Source: Chrysomallon squamiferum
Lineage: Eukaryota; Mollusca; Gastropoda; Neomphalida; Peltospiridae
Assembly (NCBI GenBank): GCA_012295275.1
Contig: CM022678.1
Coordinates: forward strand, 1,346,686 to 1,410,685
Length of the DNA: 64,000 nt
Reading direction: 5' to 3'
The translations under genes and the position numbers were made by a program. Below the pieces are notes generated by a model. That model was not told the origin of the DNA. It did not search any database and saw nothing but the letters and a program-made list of their open reading frames with translations. Positions 1-24,151 of the stretch are shown here, piece after piece. The number at the start of each line of letters is the position of its first letter. Within the stretch, counting starts at the first letter, position 1.

Positions 1-3
1 GTA

Positions 4-21
4 TTCTGGAAAGTTCTCGAA
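4..21. promoter_or_regulatory. Heat shock element (distal, BAG3 promoter)
   Basis: Four perfect alternating pentamer cores lie at exact 5-base spacing: TTC at 4-6, GAA at 9-11, TTC at 14-16 and GAA at 19-21. This is the canonical HSF1-binding arrangement. It sits about 650 bases upstream of the BAG3-like start codon. BAG3 is a known HSF1 target in vertebrates, so the placement fits. Binding itself is inferred. Confidence 0.65.
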
Positions 22-117
22 CGGTGGCGCTGTAATAGCTTTTCGTATACTATCTAAACAACTTACTGTAATTAACTGAACCACTTCAATCAAATTATTT
101 TCAAAATAATCATTTTC

Positions 118-118
118 A

Positions 119-172
<54 letters not shown>
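118..172. repeat. (AAT)n microsatellite
   Basis: Near-perfect AAT trinucleotide tract of about 18 units upstream of the BAG3-like gene. It is one of many such tracts in the window. Confidence 0.9.
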
Positions 173-173
<1 letters not shown>

Positions 174-597
174 TTGTCCACAAACATATTTTAATAAATA
201 AATAAATATTAAATAAATTTGATTGGGGGTCCACTACCAGAAAAAGCAGTAGTATTAAAAATTAATATGAAAAGCAACACACCTAAAAGCAATGTAAATA
301 ATTAAAACAATTATATCATAGTGAATTTCTTTTTTCTCCACAAACGGGACAGTTTAACATATTTATTTACTTAAAATAAATACGAATAAGTAAGAAAGAT
401 ATAAATGTCTTTAATTGAATAAGTAAGAAAATTATCTGTTAAAAATGATTTAGAAAATATAACCAATAGAATAATTTTATTAGTCGAATAAAGTGCTGTT
501 ATTTATCTTAAAAAATAAATAAATAAATAATAAAAAATAAATAAATAGCGCACTCATTCTAGCAATATGAATGTAATGTTTAGAATATAGTTTACTT

Positions 598-630
598 TTC
601 CGGAATATCAGCGAAGATTCGAGAGTTTTC
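598..630. promoter_or_regulatory. Phased heat shock element cluster (proximal, BAG3 promoter)
   Basis: Heat-shock half sites fall on one 5-base register: TTC 598, GAA 603, a degenerate unit at 608, GAA 613, TTC 618, GAG 623 (imperfect) and TTC 628. Five of seven positions are exact and alternate in orientation as HSF trimers require. The cluster ends 47 bases before the ATG at 677, so it lies in the proximal promoter or 5' leader. A TATA-like ATATTTAAA follows at 654-662. Confidence 0.7.
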
Positions 631-676
631 TGGCTGCACTGAGCCGTGGGTTGACATATTTAAAGCTGTGAGAAAA

Positions 677-2620
677 ATGTCTGGTTATCCAATATATCCA
701 CCGTATAACCCTTCGTTTCTTCGGAGCGATCCGTTACCGCAAGGTTGGGAAATGTTGTACGATAGAGGTTCAGGAATGCCATACTTCGTTGATCACAACA
801 CGCAAAATACAACTTGGAACGACCCACGTATATCTATGCCTATGGTAAGTGTCGCCCAGACTCGCTGTCATCTGAAGCGTTTGACGGCAAACCAGTATAT
901 TAACTTTATTAGTTAGTTAAAACTCGGGCAGCTTAGAAATCTCACTTTATATTTTCCTCGAGAACACCAGTTTACTTGGATCTTGATAAACTGTAAATGA
1001 TTATGATCATAAACTACTGCTCCTACTGCTAGTACCACTAGTAATAATGATTTATTGTGATCCAAAGTAGCAGAACTGAGAAATAGTGATATACGTTAAT
1101 TATTAATCAGTTAAACTTTATTATAAACGTAGATAATTTAATTAAAGTCTTTAGGTTGACAATCTGGATAATAATAATAATAATAATCATTAATAATAAT
1201 AATAATAATAATATTCTGTTATAATTAAATCATTTATTATTTATAAAAGTTATTTCCTTGTCTTGTAAAATATTTACATAAAAATGCAAATTTTTGTTAA
1301 AGTTATAAAAAAATACTATAACTGTAAACATTCTGTGAAATGCAGCGAAAAAATATTTTATTTTATTTATTTATTTACTGCAGTTATAAACATTTTTTTA
1401 ATTGACATCTATAGATGGCCCTCTCAATCTTATTATTAATTGTTATAGTTACTAAAGAGTATGTTCTTACAGTCAGTGCCAACTGGAAGCTATCCAGGAG
1501 TGAGGACCGTTGAGATTCCAGTTATCCATGAAAGTTCAAAACCATCTGGACATGAAAATAGTCAGAGGACAAACCCTCAGTACACAAGTACTTGGCCACC
1601 TGAAAACCAAAGTCAAGGTCAGTCTAGTCAGTATCCACAACAGCAGTATCCACAAGCAACAACAGCAGTATCCACAAGAACAACAACAGCAGTATCCACA
1701 AGAACAACAACAGTATCCACAGCAACAGCAGCAGCAGTATCCACAACAGCAACAGCAGCAACAACAGTATCCACAACATCAGCAGGGACAGTTTCAGCGG
1801 CCACAGGAGAAAGGAGTTCCACGTGTGAGGGAAATTCCTGTCCAGAGGTCAGACCGAGTGAGTCCAGGGAGGGGCCGTCGCTACCCCGGGTCTGCTGGGT
1901 ACCCGTACTCGGAGGTGAGAGCAAACCACCAGCCGGCCGTGGAGCCGATCCACATCCCCATACGTCGCGAGGATGGCCGGCCCATCAACACGTTCGCCAG
2001 AATGGGACCTCAGCCCGTTCCTCATTACAGCAGCAGCAGCAGCATCGAGGAGAAGGAAGGCGAAAGGAAATCATCTCCGCAGCCGCAAAAGCCACAGAAA
2101 ACTGCCGAGGAGAGGAACACAGAGATCATCGAGGGAGTTGTGAACACCGTCAAAGACCTCGAAGCGAAGGTGAACGTCTTCAGAGGACTGAAGGTGGACA
2201 AGGAGTACAAGTACCTGGAGGAGATGCTCACTCGCTGCCTCATCCAGCTCGACTCCGTGGAGGCCGGGAACCACGAGAAGATCAGACAAGCTCGCAAACA
2301 GGCCGTCCGAATGATCCAGACGGCTCTGGACCTGCTCGAGCTGAAAGCTCAGGGCGTACGCACAAAACAACGAGCAGCAGACAGACAGGCCGTCTGGAGA
2401 GACGTCTCAGAATCCAGATGACGGCAACAGTAAAATGATGGAGAGTGAAGAGTCGAACAATTCCAGTAAACAGGCAGAAGAAACCAAACAGGAGACACAT
2501 GAAAATAAAATGGAAACGGAGGAGTCTGGTACTTCAGAAACCAAGGAGCAGCGGTCAGGAGATGCAAAGGATCCTAGTTCGGTTAAAGAGATGCAGTTGG
2601 ATAGCGAAGTGTCTTGTTAA
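677..2620 (+). CDS. BAG3: BAG3-type co-chaperone (WW domain, IPV motifs, BAG domain), two exons
   Basis: Exon 1 is 677-844 (donor ATG|GTAAGT, phase 0) and exon 2 is 1473-2620. The ATG at 677 has A at -3; an upstream in-frame GTG at 668 is not a eukaryotic start. Residues 20-52 form a WW domain (W24, W47, P50). IPV motifs that bind small heat shock proteins occur near residue 71 (VEIPVIHES) and about 176 (VREIPVQR), with an IPI near 214. A Gln/Tyr/Pro-rich stretch follows the first IPV. A BAG domain (nucleotides about 2101-2352) would bind the Hsp70 nucleotide-binding domain, and the tail is acidic and Ser-rich. Vertebrate BAG3 drives chaperone-assisted autophagy in the cytosol. The frame breaks twice, both +1: an extra G at 1656 in the CAA/CAG tract, and once at about 2358-2372 after the BAG domain. 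Allowing for these, the product is about 437 residues. I favour sequence errors over a pseudogene because the domains are intact. Confidence 0.88.
1630..1780 (+). repeat. CAG/CAA-rich coding repeat (QQQYPQ units)
   Basis: An in-exon cryptic repeat of the form CAR-CAR-TAT-CCA-CAA encodes Gln-rich units ending in YPQ. The first frame break of the BAG3-like gene falls inside it, at 1656. Repeats of this kind are prone to both real and sequencing indels. Confidence 0.8.
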
Positions 2621-5600
2621 TGAGTGACGCAAATTGATCTCGCTCTGCCATGTTTTATATATATATGTATATATAACGATTGTCTTATTATTATTAATTT
2701 TATTATTATTATTATTATTATTATAAGGTCTTCAAGCCTGAAAATCGGTTGAGCCATCTTGTTATTGTTAAAGTTAATACTGTTGCACCATAACTTCAAC
2801 AAAATGATGAACAAAAGTGGCTGTATTAGCTAGAAGAATTTGATGCTTTAATCGCAAACTTCCAAAAGAAATGACACAATTAATGTAATTTATATATAAT
2901 GGGTGGAATAATTGTGAATTCAAATATTTATTTGTTTTTGTGGGGAAAAATGTGATTTTTAAAAACCATTTTTTTTTTTTTTTTTTAATTTTGAACCCTC
3001 AAGTAATTCCAAATGTTTAAAAAAAAAAAGGTTGTGTAAATCTTGACATATAAGTTTTACAAAGCATGTGAAGAAAGTGATAAAATATTAAATGGTGGGT
3101 TTTCATCTTGTTTGTTCAAAGCCACTGCTATTTACACCGCTGAACACAAGTTTGCATAATTACTAATTAGATAATTTATTTTCATTTTTAAATGTGAAGA
3201 AAAAATTGTTATTTTTTAAAAAGATTACTGTATTTCGGTTTTGAGGTGGGTTTTTTTTTTACATTTGAGAGTGCAGAAGAAGAAAAAACTTTGGTAGCAT
3301 AATTTTGAAGTAATAAATTTGCAGTCATTTCAAGAAATAGAAAAAATGCTTCTGATATAAACATGCTAGTGTATAAGACAAAAATTCTTACACCATATTA
3401 GTGTAATTTTTGGTAATTGAAATTGTATAATCAGCCCTCCTAAAAACAAATGTATCTTTATGTACTACTGTCTTTCAGACAATTTCTGTTGGTGCATGGT
3501 TGTATTAAACACAGTATGTTAGTTAATTGTTCTTAAAATGGAGAAGTGTTAACCTAATTCTCAGAACAAGAAATTTGAAAACATTTTAGTAGTTGTATAA
3601 TAGGAGGCAGTAGTAGCACATGTTTAAATTGGATTTTGAAAATATAATTAATAATTATTATTTTATTTTTTTATTTTTTTTATTAATAATTTTTTTTTTT
3701 TTTATTATTTATGTATGTATGTATTTATTTTTTTTTTATTGTAAAATTTGTCTTACTCTGATTGGAACATAGAAATATAATATATAGATAAGAGATGGTT
3801 TTAAAATTAATGTTTTTGTTTGTAAATTGTTAAAACTGATCATAACACATCAGTGTCTTGTTTAGTTTGAGCGTGTAAAACCAGCAGTGATAAATTTGCA
3901 CCATGATTTCTTATTTTGCTCCTGAAAATGTGTTCGGTTAAATTGTTTGTTCATGATAAACTAATTTTGTTGTTAAATTTTTTTTACTATTTTTATTTTT
4001 TTTTTCCTTCCATATGAAAATGACTGTGTCTAATCTGAGGCAGTTCAGTTTGAGATTCAGTTTCAGCAAATATTGCCATTTTAAAACAAATCTGAAATTT
4101 TTTTTTTTTTTTTTCCTTCCCAACAGGCACCTGCAGTGTGTAAACAGAAATTTAAAGTTGAGATTTAAAAGCATAAGAATGATAACTGGATATATAATTT
4201 CTTGTTTTTATTTGCATATATGATGCAACTATTCCGTTTGTACTTAAATCTTCAAAGAAATGTTTTTTTTGTTTCTTTTTTGTTTTTTTAAATATATATT
4301 CTTCTCAGAATGAATAACTTAATTAATCTCACTGAAATTGTTTATAAGTCACTTGTATGTAAATACTGACCTGGGGAAAATAACAACATAGAAAATTAAT
4401 CAATGTTATTTTGATTTAATGTTTGTATAACTAATACTTGGTGTTAATGGCTTTGTAGACTATTTGTTTTATATAGTTGTACCAGCATGTTTTGACGTAG
4501 ATACCTACACAAGTGTACATACATGTATAAATAACAGATGTAGTCATTTCTCTTTCAAGTGCCATCATTATTGTTTTTATGTTTGCAGTGGTGTAATAGC
4601 ATAACCAATATCGAGTGAATTTATTAAAATGTTTTAATAGCTTTGTAGTGCAGTCTAAATCCTTTTGTGAGGGTTTTGAGAGGCATTTTATTTATTTATT
4701 TATTCTCATAATTTTAACTAATCTGGGGAACTTGTCGTTGTAAATTTTGAATTTTAATTGTTTGAAATATAAGGCAAACTGGACTATTAAAATAATTTTT
4801 TTTACAGAATTTCCAATTTGTATGAGACAAAGAATTATTTTTTACTCGATAGATTGACAAGACATGGTTGAATACAAACCAATTTTTAAAATAATGTTCA
4901 TCTTTAGGTATATGAATCTATGTGAAATTTTCATTGAGAAATCTAATGTAATATATTTATTTTCTAATATTGTTTATCTTTACAGATAAAGATGTATTCG
5001 AAATGTACTTAAAGAAATGTAATGCATTTATTTATTTATTTATAAATTTAGTTACTGTTTATAGTGGTTTATTTATTGATTTATATTTACATGCGGCATA
5101 ACAGAAAGTGATCTGTTAAGTGTTTAGTTTGGACACTTTTAAGTGTTTTGAATAATTATTAAAATTTGGTGCAGATACAGAAAAAACTAAATGTAAAAAG
5201 GAAAAATTTGAAATACCTTTGAGATGAAACCCACAGCAGGTACTGGCAACAGATTCTGTGAGAAATTTATCAAAAGATTCATCCTTTATTTGGCTCAAAG
5301 TTCCTACATAAGTACCTCTGCTCAAAATGTGTTTTCTATTTTCAGCTGTTATTGTTACTTTTGAGCTAATATGCTTTTTTAATCTTCATAAATTTTAGTT
5401 TTATTATTATTATTATTATTTTTAATACATCATTTTTAAGCTGAATTTTTGTTATCACAATTTAACTCCAAAACCATTTCTTACTTTCCAAAGTGTCTTT
5501 AGATTGAAATCTGATAATAATAATGTTTTATTAGTAGGAAAGACAAATACAGCCTTTGAAAATTCATTCTTGTTGAAGGTTTGTGGTGAAAAGACAGTTG

Positions 5601-6639
5601 ACTGGAGGAACCAATGTCTCAAGTCACTGTGTTGTTTCAGTTTGTTTACTGTACATATTCCATGTTGCTTTTTTATTTCCACTTTTTACCCTGTAGTTCT
5701 GACATGAGACTTGTGCACTTGTTTGTATATTTGTTTTTCAGTTAAGAAATTTAATTAACATAGAAAATAAAACAAATCAGTATTGTGGAGTTTTTGTGAT
5801 TTTTAAAAAAAAAAAAATTCAATATGATTATCGTTTTTTTTTTTTTTTTTATTTAAAAAATGACAATAAATATATCTTGTATTAAAGATATGTAAATACT
5901 GATTAAATGTTTTGTAATTAAAAACTATTAAAATGGTTTATGAGCATAATAACATTAATTTTAGAAAGTTGAATACCATTAAAGAGAAAATGTGATGGAA
6001 CACAGGTACACAATATTAAAACTTGATATATTTGGTGTCTGTTGTAAATTTAATTTTGAGTGTTTGCTGACAAAAATCAGTTTAGAAAATTTAAAAAAAA
6101 ATACTTTTTATATTTATTTATTTATTTTTTGTTTTAAAACATCTAGTCTGGATCAACTTAGATTTCATTTTGAAATTTGATTAATGAGTGCAATCAAAAA
6201 ATAAAAAATATGTACATAGTGTGTCTGTGTGTGCATGTCTATATACATACATATTATTCACTTCTCAATTTATGAAGAACAAATTAGAACATATATTTTA
6301 CGAAGTCCATAAGAAAAACAAATCTATTTAATAAAAAACCAATTGTTTTGTTTTCGTAACAAATTTACAGAAAAGAGTGCCATTTTTACAAAATTACGCT
6401 GAAAATATAATTAACTCCCAAGTTAAAAGTATAAGCTGAAATTTACACAACAGCAGAACATTTTTATTTTGGTGGCATTTTCCTGAAAAGTATCATACAT
6501 CCAAACAGCCTGTAGCATAAGAAGTGTTACTGGTTAAACATAATTAAATAGTTTATTAAATAGTTGTCTGTCAGTATAAGGCAGTATGTATTTGGCTTTA
6601 TTTAAAATAATAATAATAATAATAATAATAGTAGTAGTA

Positions 6640-6690
<51 letters not shown>

Positions 6691-9600
6691 TTGTACTTGA
6701 TTTACCCAGTCTGAGATTTTTGATCTTACTGTTGATTTTTCTCATTAAATGAAGACAAATCTGACAACATAAAAGTAACTCTCTGGTAAATATAATTTGT
6801 GAGTGCTAAAAATGCAAATTCCCCTCCTGCCTTGTTCATTTGCAAAATGTCAAAAGTGAATTTACAAAATAATTAAACTGTTTATTTTAATGATATATTT
6901 AGTGTTCATAATGTTTTGTACAAAATGCTTGTTTTTTTTTTAATTTTAGCCTGTCAAATAACTAGCTGAAGAAAAACCCAGTGTAATGAATTCTTCCTGT
7001 CCACAAGTGGTCACACTTCTTTCAGATTCCTTGCTTCAATCTGTAGGAGTAACCAAAATAATAGAAATGGCTTTTGTTTCATATTTTACAAAACCATATT
7101 TTTTACCAAACTGTTGCTAAATATTATTATGGATGTATGTAAACATATATAAAATTAAACTTTTTATTTAATGTATGTGTTATTATTATTTAAAAATTTT
7201 AACAATTAAAAACAACAGAGAGAGAAGTGGTAGTAAATATTTAGTTTTATTTATGTCAGATATATACATTTCCCACACAAAAGTAACATAACCAACATGT
7301 ACACTAGTTTAGAAAAATCAGAAAAGACAATCTGAGCAAATAATTTGTAATTTTTTAATTTCTTTGTTAAAAAAAACTAACAAAAATTGTGTCATAATTT
7401 TATGGTTTATTAATTATATAAAAAAATAAAAAGAATCATATGCAACAATAACTGGTTTTGCTAATTGTAAGCATGATTATAAAGCATAGCATGAAGCTAA
7501 AACTTTGTTCAGACATTCGTTGCTCTGACACTAAAACTGAAAAGTGATAGCTGATACCTGAGAGGGGGTGAAAACCCATTATTTTGCAGATAGTAATAAA
7601 TATTTTTATGGCACATATGAAGAAGAGAAAATTCAGGTTTTTAAAACTTTTTGAACAGGTAAAAAGTTTCTGAACTAATGAAAAAAAAAAAAAAAAAAAT
7701 CTAATTTTAGAACTAAACAAAGTGACTCATTAGTTTATGTTACAAGTAATGTTTTGCCAATAATTAAGCTGCAATTTAACAAAATCTAAACAACAAGAAG
7801 AATTATTAATATAATCCAGATTTTTAATACATGGAAATTTGTAAAATATATATTTACTTTTTCCTAAATCAGCTACAGAATCATTTAGCTTTAAAACAGA
7901 ATCATAATCAAAACATCCCTAAAATGATTTTGTAATAGTAAATTAATAACTGTTTCTTATTTTATATGTGTGTGTGTGTGTGTGTGTAAAATAAAACTTG
8001 AGTTAATGTTTTTGAAAAAGAAAACGTCTAAGCACTATAAAACAGTTTCACATCAGAGAAGACAAGTTACATAACTGAAAAAAAGATGTTCCTCAAGATT
8101 CATTTCTGCAAACATTTAATATCACTTTTAAACCTTAATTTTTTTTTTCTATTTATAAAATAAAACAAATTCCCATTTAAAAAAGTAAAATTTTAAACCT
8201 GTATTTATTATTCATTCTCGATAAATAAACTAGATGTCATGTCACCATGTTGATATGCAAGTAAAATGAAAATTTAGATCCATTATTTTGTCAGAATGTT
8301 AAACAAAATCTGACAAAATATAAAACTTCAAAATGTTTTTGGATATTTTTAAATAATGAAAATGAATTATTAATTAAAAAATTCTCTAATTTATTTACTT
8401 CTTATTTATTTATTTTATTTATTTATTTTTGTTTTGGGCTTCTAATATCCAAATCCAAAGAATGGAAAATAAAAAATGTTCTCACCTCAAATTTTTCCAG
8501 TCAAATATTTTAATAATGGAATATTATTTATTTTAATTTTGTTTTAATTTCATACAACATAATTAACATGGCAATAAATTTTATCCTTTACAAATCAATT
8601 AGAATATTTTTAAACGCAAATGATTCCATTTTATCAAATGAGAAAGTAAAATTATCAAAATGCTTTGAATATCAAAAAATAAAATGAGAATTTTTTCATT
8701 GATAATTTCACACTGGTTCTATTTAGATTACTAAAAGAACTGAGAACATTCAGTTGTAACAAGTCCAAATCTGCTGCTAATTATGTGAGATTCTCTGAGA
8801 GAACTGTGGTTGTCATAGCAACAAACATACTTTCAATTAACATTCACCTCAAAAAGAAAAATCTAGAAATAGCATTATCTATTAAGATAGCAAAGAAAAG
8901 ACATAATTGCTCAGAAACACAAGTTTTTTTTTTTGTTTGTTTTTTTTTCTACCAAAAATGAAAATGACAATGATTATTTGTCAGACAAAGTCAGAACTGG
9001 ATTTATTGTTTGCTTGCGGTAGTCAATACAATTCCACAAGACCATCTCACTTTATTCAATTTCAGTCCTTTTTTTTTTTACATTCCAGTTTGGTTACGGT
9101 GCCTGTAAACTGAAATGGGAAAAAAAGAAAAAGAAAGTGAGTTAAATTATTTTCATTCTGTAACTGTAAAACAAAGCAAATTCAACAGTCTAGTTTTCAG
9201 CTGTCCAGTCTTGACTAATAATAAAAGTTTAAAAATATGTGGACACCATCATGTTTCTGTAGTCATTCAGGGCAGACGTGTTTGCTGTGAAAAATACAGC
9301 AGTCAGTTTGACCTTCATTTGATGACATCACTAACCCAATCATATACATGATACAGAAGTCAAAATGGAGGTCTTCGTATGTTCTGTAATCTTGAAGTAT
9401 GAAATAATAACCTTGAATTATAAACAATTTTATTAAATTATTCATTTATGAAGCTCCAGATTTTTGTAATCTACAAACATGCGAGAATTTGCCTTTAATG
9501 AAAGAATGTTCCCTGGTTAAGATAACTAGCAAATTATAAATATTGCCAAAATGTTGAGTTTCATGTAAGATGCAAAATATTTAATCTCTCCAGACTTGAA

Positions 9601-10052
9601 ACCTCAAATTAAAGATTTAAAAAAAAAAAAAAAATCCTATCCATTTTAGCCAGTGGTCCAATACTTGTGTAAATAAACGTAACTGAATAATTTCTTCTAC
9701 GAATAACTCCATTAGTTTTTTTTGTCAATCTCTGAGATACTTGTTACTCACAAACCTTGATGCATGCATGACAAATCTGACCTGATTCAACTAAAGGAGA
9801 CGCATGCTGCTTGTCCTCATTGTTAAACTTACCAAGTGCATGAGCAGGTTTTGAGTAGCAAATGTATGTCCTTATGATTGTTCTTCAGCAGTAAACATTA
9901 CCTCAATACCTATTATTATTATTGTTGTATATTTGTTAACATCATCATTGTTCTACAAGCTCAATTACTCAAAATAAGTCATGTCACATGGGTAACCTTT
10001 ACCCAGGTAACATAATTATGTATAAAGGTATGAAATATTTTGTACCTGAGAC
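2621..10052. other. BAG3/SDHA tail-to-tail intergenic region and 3' UTRs
   Basis: No coding exon is supportable here. The sequence is AT-rich with T and A homopolymers, (AAT)n at 6607-6690 and a short (TG)n at 7966-7987. The first 3 kb probably includes the BAG3 3' UTR: candidate AATAAA signals occur near 5765 and 5867. The SDHA 3' UTR should lie on the minus strand just below 10053. Confidence 0.5.
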
Positions 10053-21768
<11,716 letters not shown>

Positions 21769-22284
21769 CCTTCAGCCTACGGTCAAGGTGACTGTCGAAC
21801 AGGAACCGGAAATCTCAGTGCGACCTTCACCTTAAAATCAAAACACTTGATAGATTTTACGCAGACGATGTTTTGAAATTTTATCGCGAAAGATAAAACT
21901 GACCAATTCTATTATAGTGATAGCATTTAAACAAGTGATTCGTTTCTTTTTAAATATATTTTTAAAATTTCATCGGTTTCTTCATTTAAAAAACAGCAAA
22001 AACAACAAAAACAAAATCATGATGTGTTTCATTTACTTAAAAAAAAAAAATAATAATAATAATAAAATTATCGATTTTCAGGAAATTACCTTATTTTGTT
22101 TTTCACCTTTTCTTTCTTTTTTCTTTCTTATTATTTATTTTATTTTATTTTAATTAGTGTGTACGTTTTTAAAATTTAGACTTACATCAATATAAAATAT
22201 GGATTTTTCAAATATTGTTTGAAATGAAAATAAACGCATTTTTACATAAATAATTAACTACTTTATTTATTTATTTTAGATGGA
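21769..22284. promoter_or_regulatory. Head-to-head promoter space, SDHA / ASB-type gene
   Basis: 516 bases separate the SDHA start codon (minus) from the first certain ATG of the ankyrin gene (plus). The SDHA-proximal half (21770-21900) has a more balanced base composition than the poly-T/A-rich right half. An AG acceptor at 22278-22279 just before the ATG implies an untranslated first exon of the ankyrin gene within this space; I could not fix its position. No convincing TATA box is seen. Confidence 0.5.
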
Positions 22285-24118
22285 ATGAATCCTGATGAAG
22301 TTCAGAGATTTCATGAAGTTATTTTGCACAATGATAAGGATAAAGTTATTGATATGTTGCAGGATGGAATGGATGTCAATGCAGATTTAAACTTCAAATC
22401 TCCTTTAGGTACGAAGTCAATAATAACAACAACAACAACAACAAAATTTAAATAAAGATTATTTATTTGACAAAGATTAGGTATAATGTTATTGTTTATA
22501 TGTATAATACACAGGAACTGCAGTGGAATGTGAACACACAGAAATTGCCAGTCTGCTGATCAATCATGGGGCTGATGTAAACAAGGCAGACAAGTTTCTC
22601 AAGTTTCCTCTGATAACAGCCAGTCAGAGTGGCAACTTGGATCTCATCAAAATGTTGCTGCGGGCTGGAGCAAATCACAAGCTGAAAAGACTAAATGGTA
22701 ATTATTAAAAATATGTTTTAAAATTTATTATTTACAGACAGCCAAGTGTTAAAATGATTTTTTTGTATTTAATGAAAGAGTCAAGTTTGTTTCTGTCTTT
22801 CAGAGTTGATTATGTTTGAGGGAAATGTTCAGTTAAATATACATTCCACAATTTAAAAGTTAATTAATAATCTTTATTCTTCTTTTATTTTTTTTTTTTT
22901 TTTTTTTTTTGTTCATATTTAATATATATATATATATGTTTTTGAGGATCAAAACATAGGGTGATTTTTTAGGAAATATTTGAAAATAAAAAAATTAAAT
23001 GTATTAAAATAAAATAAAATAAATATATTAATGTGTGTATGTGTGTGTGTGTGTGCGTGCATAAAAAAATTAATTTATTATTATTATTATTTATTTTATT
23101 TTGTTTTAAAAAACAATTCTGGATCAGGTAACACACCGCTGCACGAAAGTGTCAGATGTGGTCACGTTGATGTTGTGTGTGAACTACTACAGAACGGCAG
23201 TGACATCAACCAAACAAACAACGGCAAGGAAACAGCTCTCCACCTCGCCTGTCTGACTGGAAATATCAACACTGCCCAGGTGCAGAACACTCCACTGAAA
23301 ACACAGCTAACACAACACACTCAGTCAACACTGCCCAGGTGCAGAACACTCCACTGAAAACACAGCTAACACAACACACTCAGTCAACACTGCCCAGGTG
23401 CAGAACACTCCACTGAAAACACAGCTAACACAACACACTCAGTCATCCCAGGTGCAGAACATTCCATTTCAGTCAACACTGTGGTTCCACTGTTTCAACA
23501 CTGCCCAGGTGCAGAACACTCCACTGAAAACACAGCTAACACAACACACTCAGTCTTCTTAAAATATATCATCATATTATTTGTGTGTTTGTTTTCTACA
23601 ACAGCAACAACAATAATAATGATGATGATAATAATAATAATGATGATGATATTATTATTAATAATGATAATGATGAAAATAATGATAATAATAATTATGA
23701 TGATAATAATAATATTAATAATAATAATATTATTAATAATGATAATGATGATAATAATGATAATAATAATAGTAATATTAATAATAATAGTAATATTAAT
23801 AATGACAGTGATAATGAGAATAATAATACGAAGTGAATAATAATAATTATGATGATAATAATAATATTAATAATGATAATGATGATAATAATGATAATAA
23901 TAATAGTAATATTAATAATGACAATGATAATGAGAATAATAATTATTATTATTATTATGATTATTATTATTAGATTAAGAACTGCAGAAGATCACTCTTC
24001 AAGGAACACCACACAGACTAAAGAGGGTTCTCTCTGTCCAGTAATCACTGTTGATGCCTTAGGGTCATGTTTTGAATCCCACACTACAGGGACTGCAGTC
24101 AACAAACCCAATAATCAC

Positions 24119-24151
<33 letters not shown>

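Noticed and set aside
668-676. GTG-initiated N-terminal extension of the BAG3-like protein
   Set aside because: Animal nuclear genes do not normally start at GTG; the ATG at 677 has a good context.
1640-1680. Programmed +1 ribosomal frameshift in BAG3
   Set aside because: No slippery stop context as in antizyme genes. A similar single-base insertion occurs in SDHA, so sequence error is simpler.
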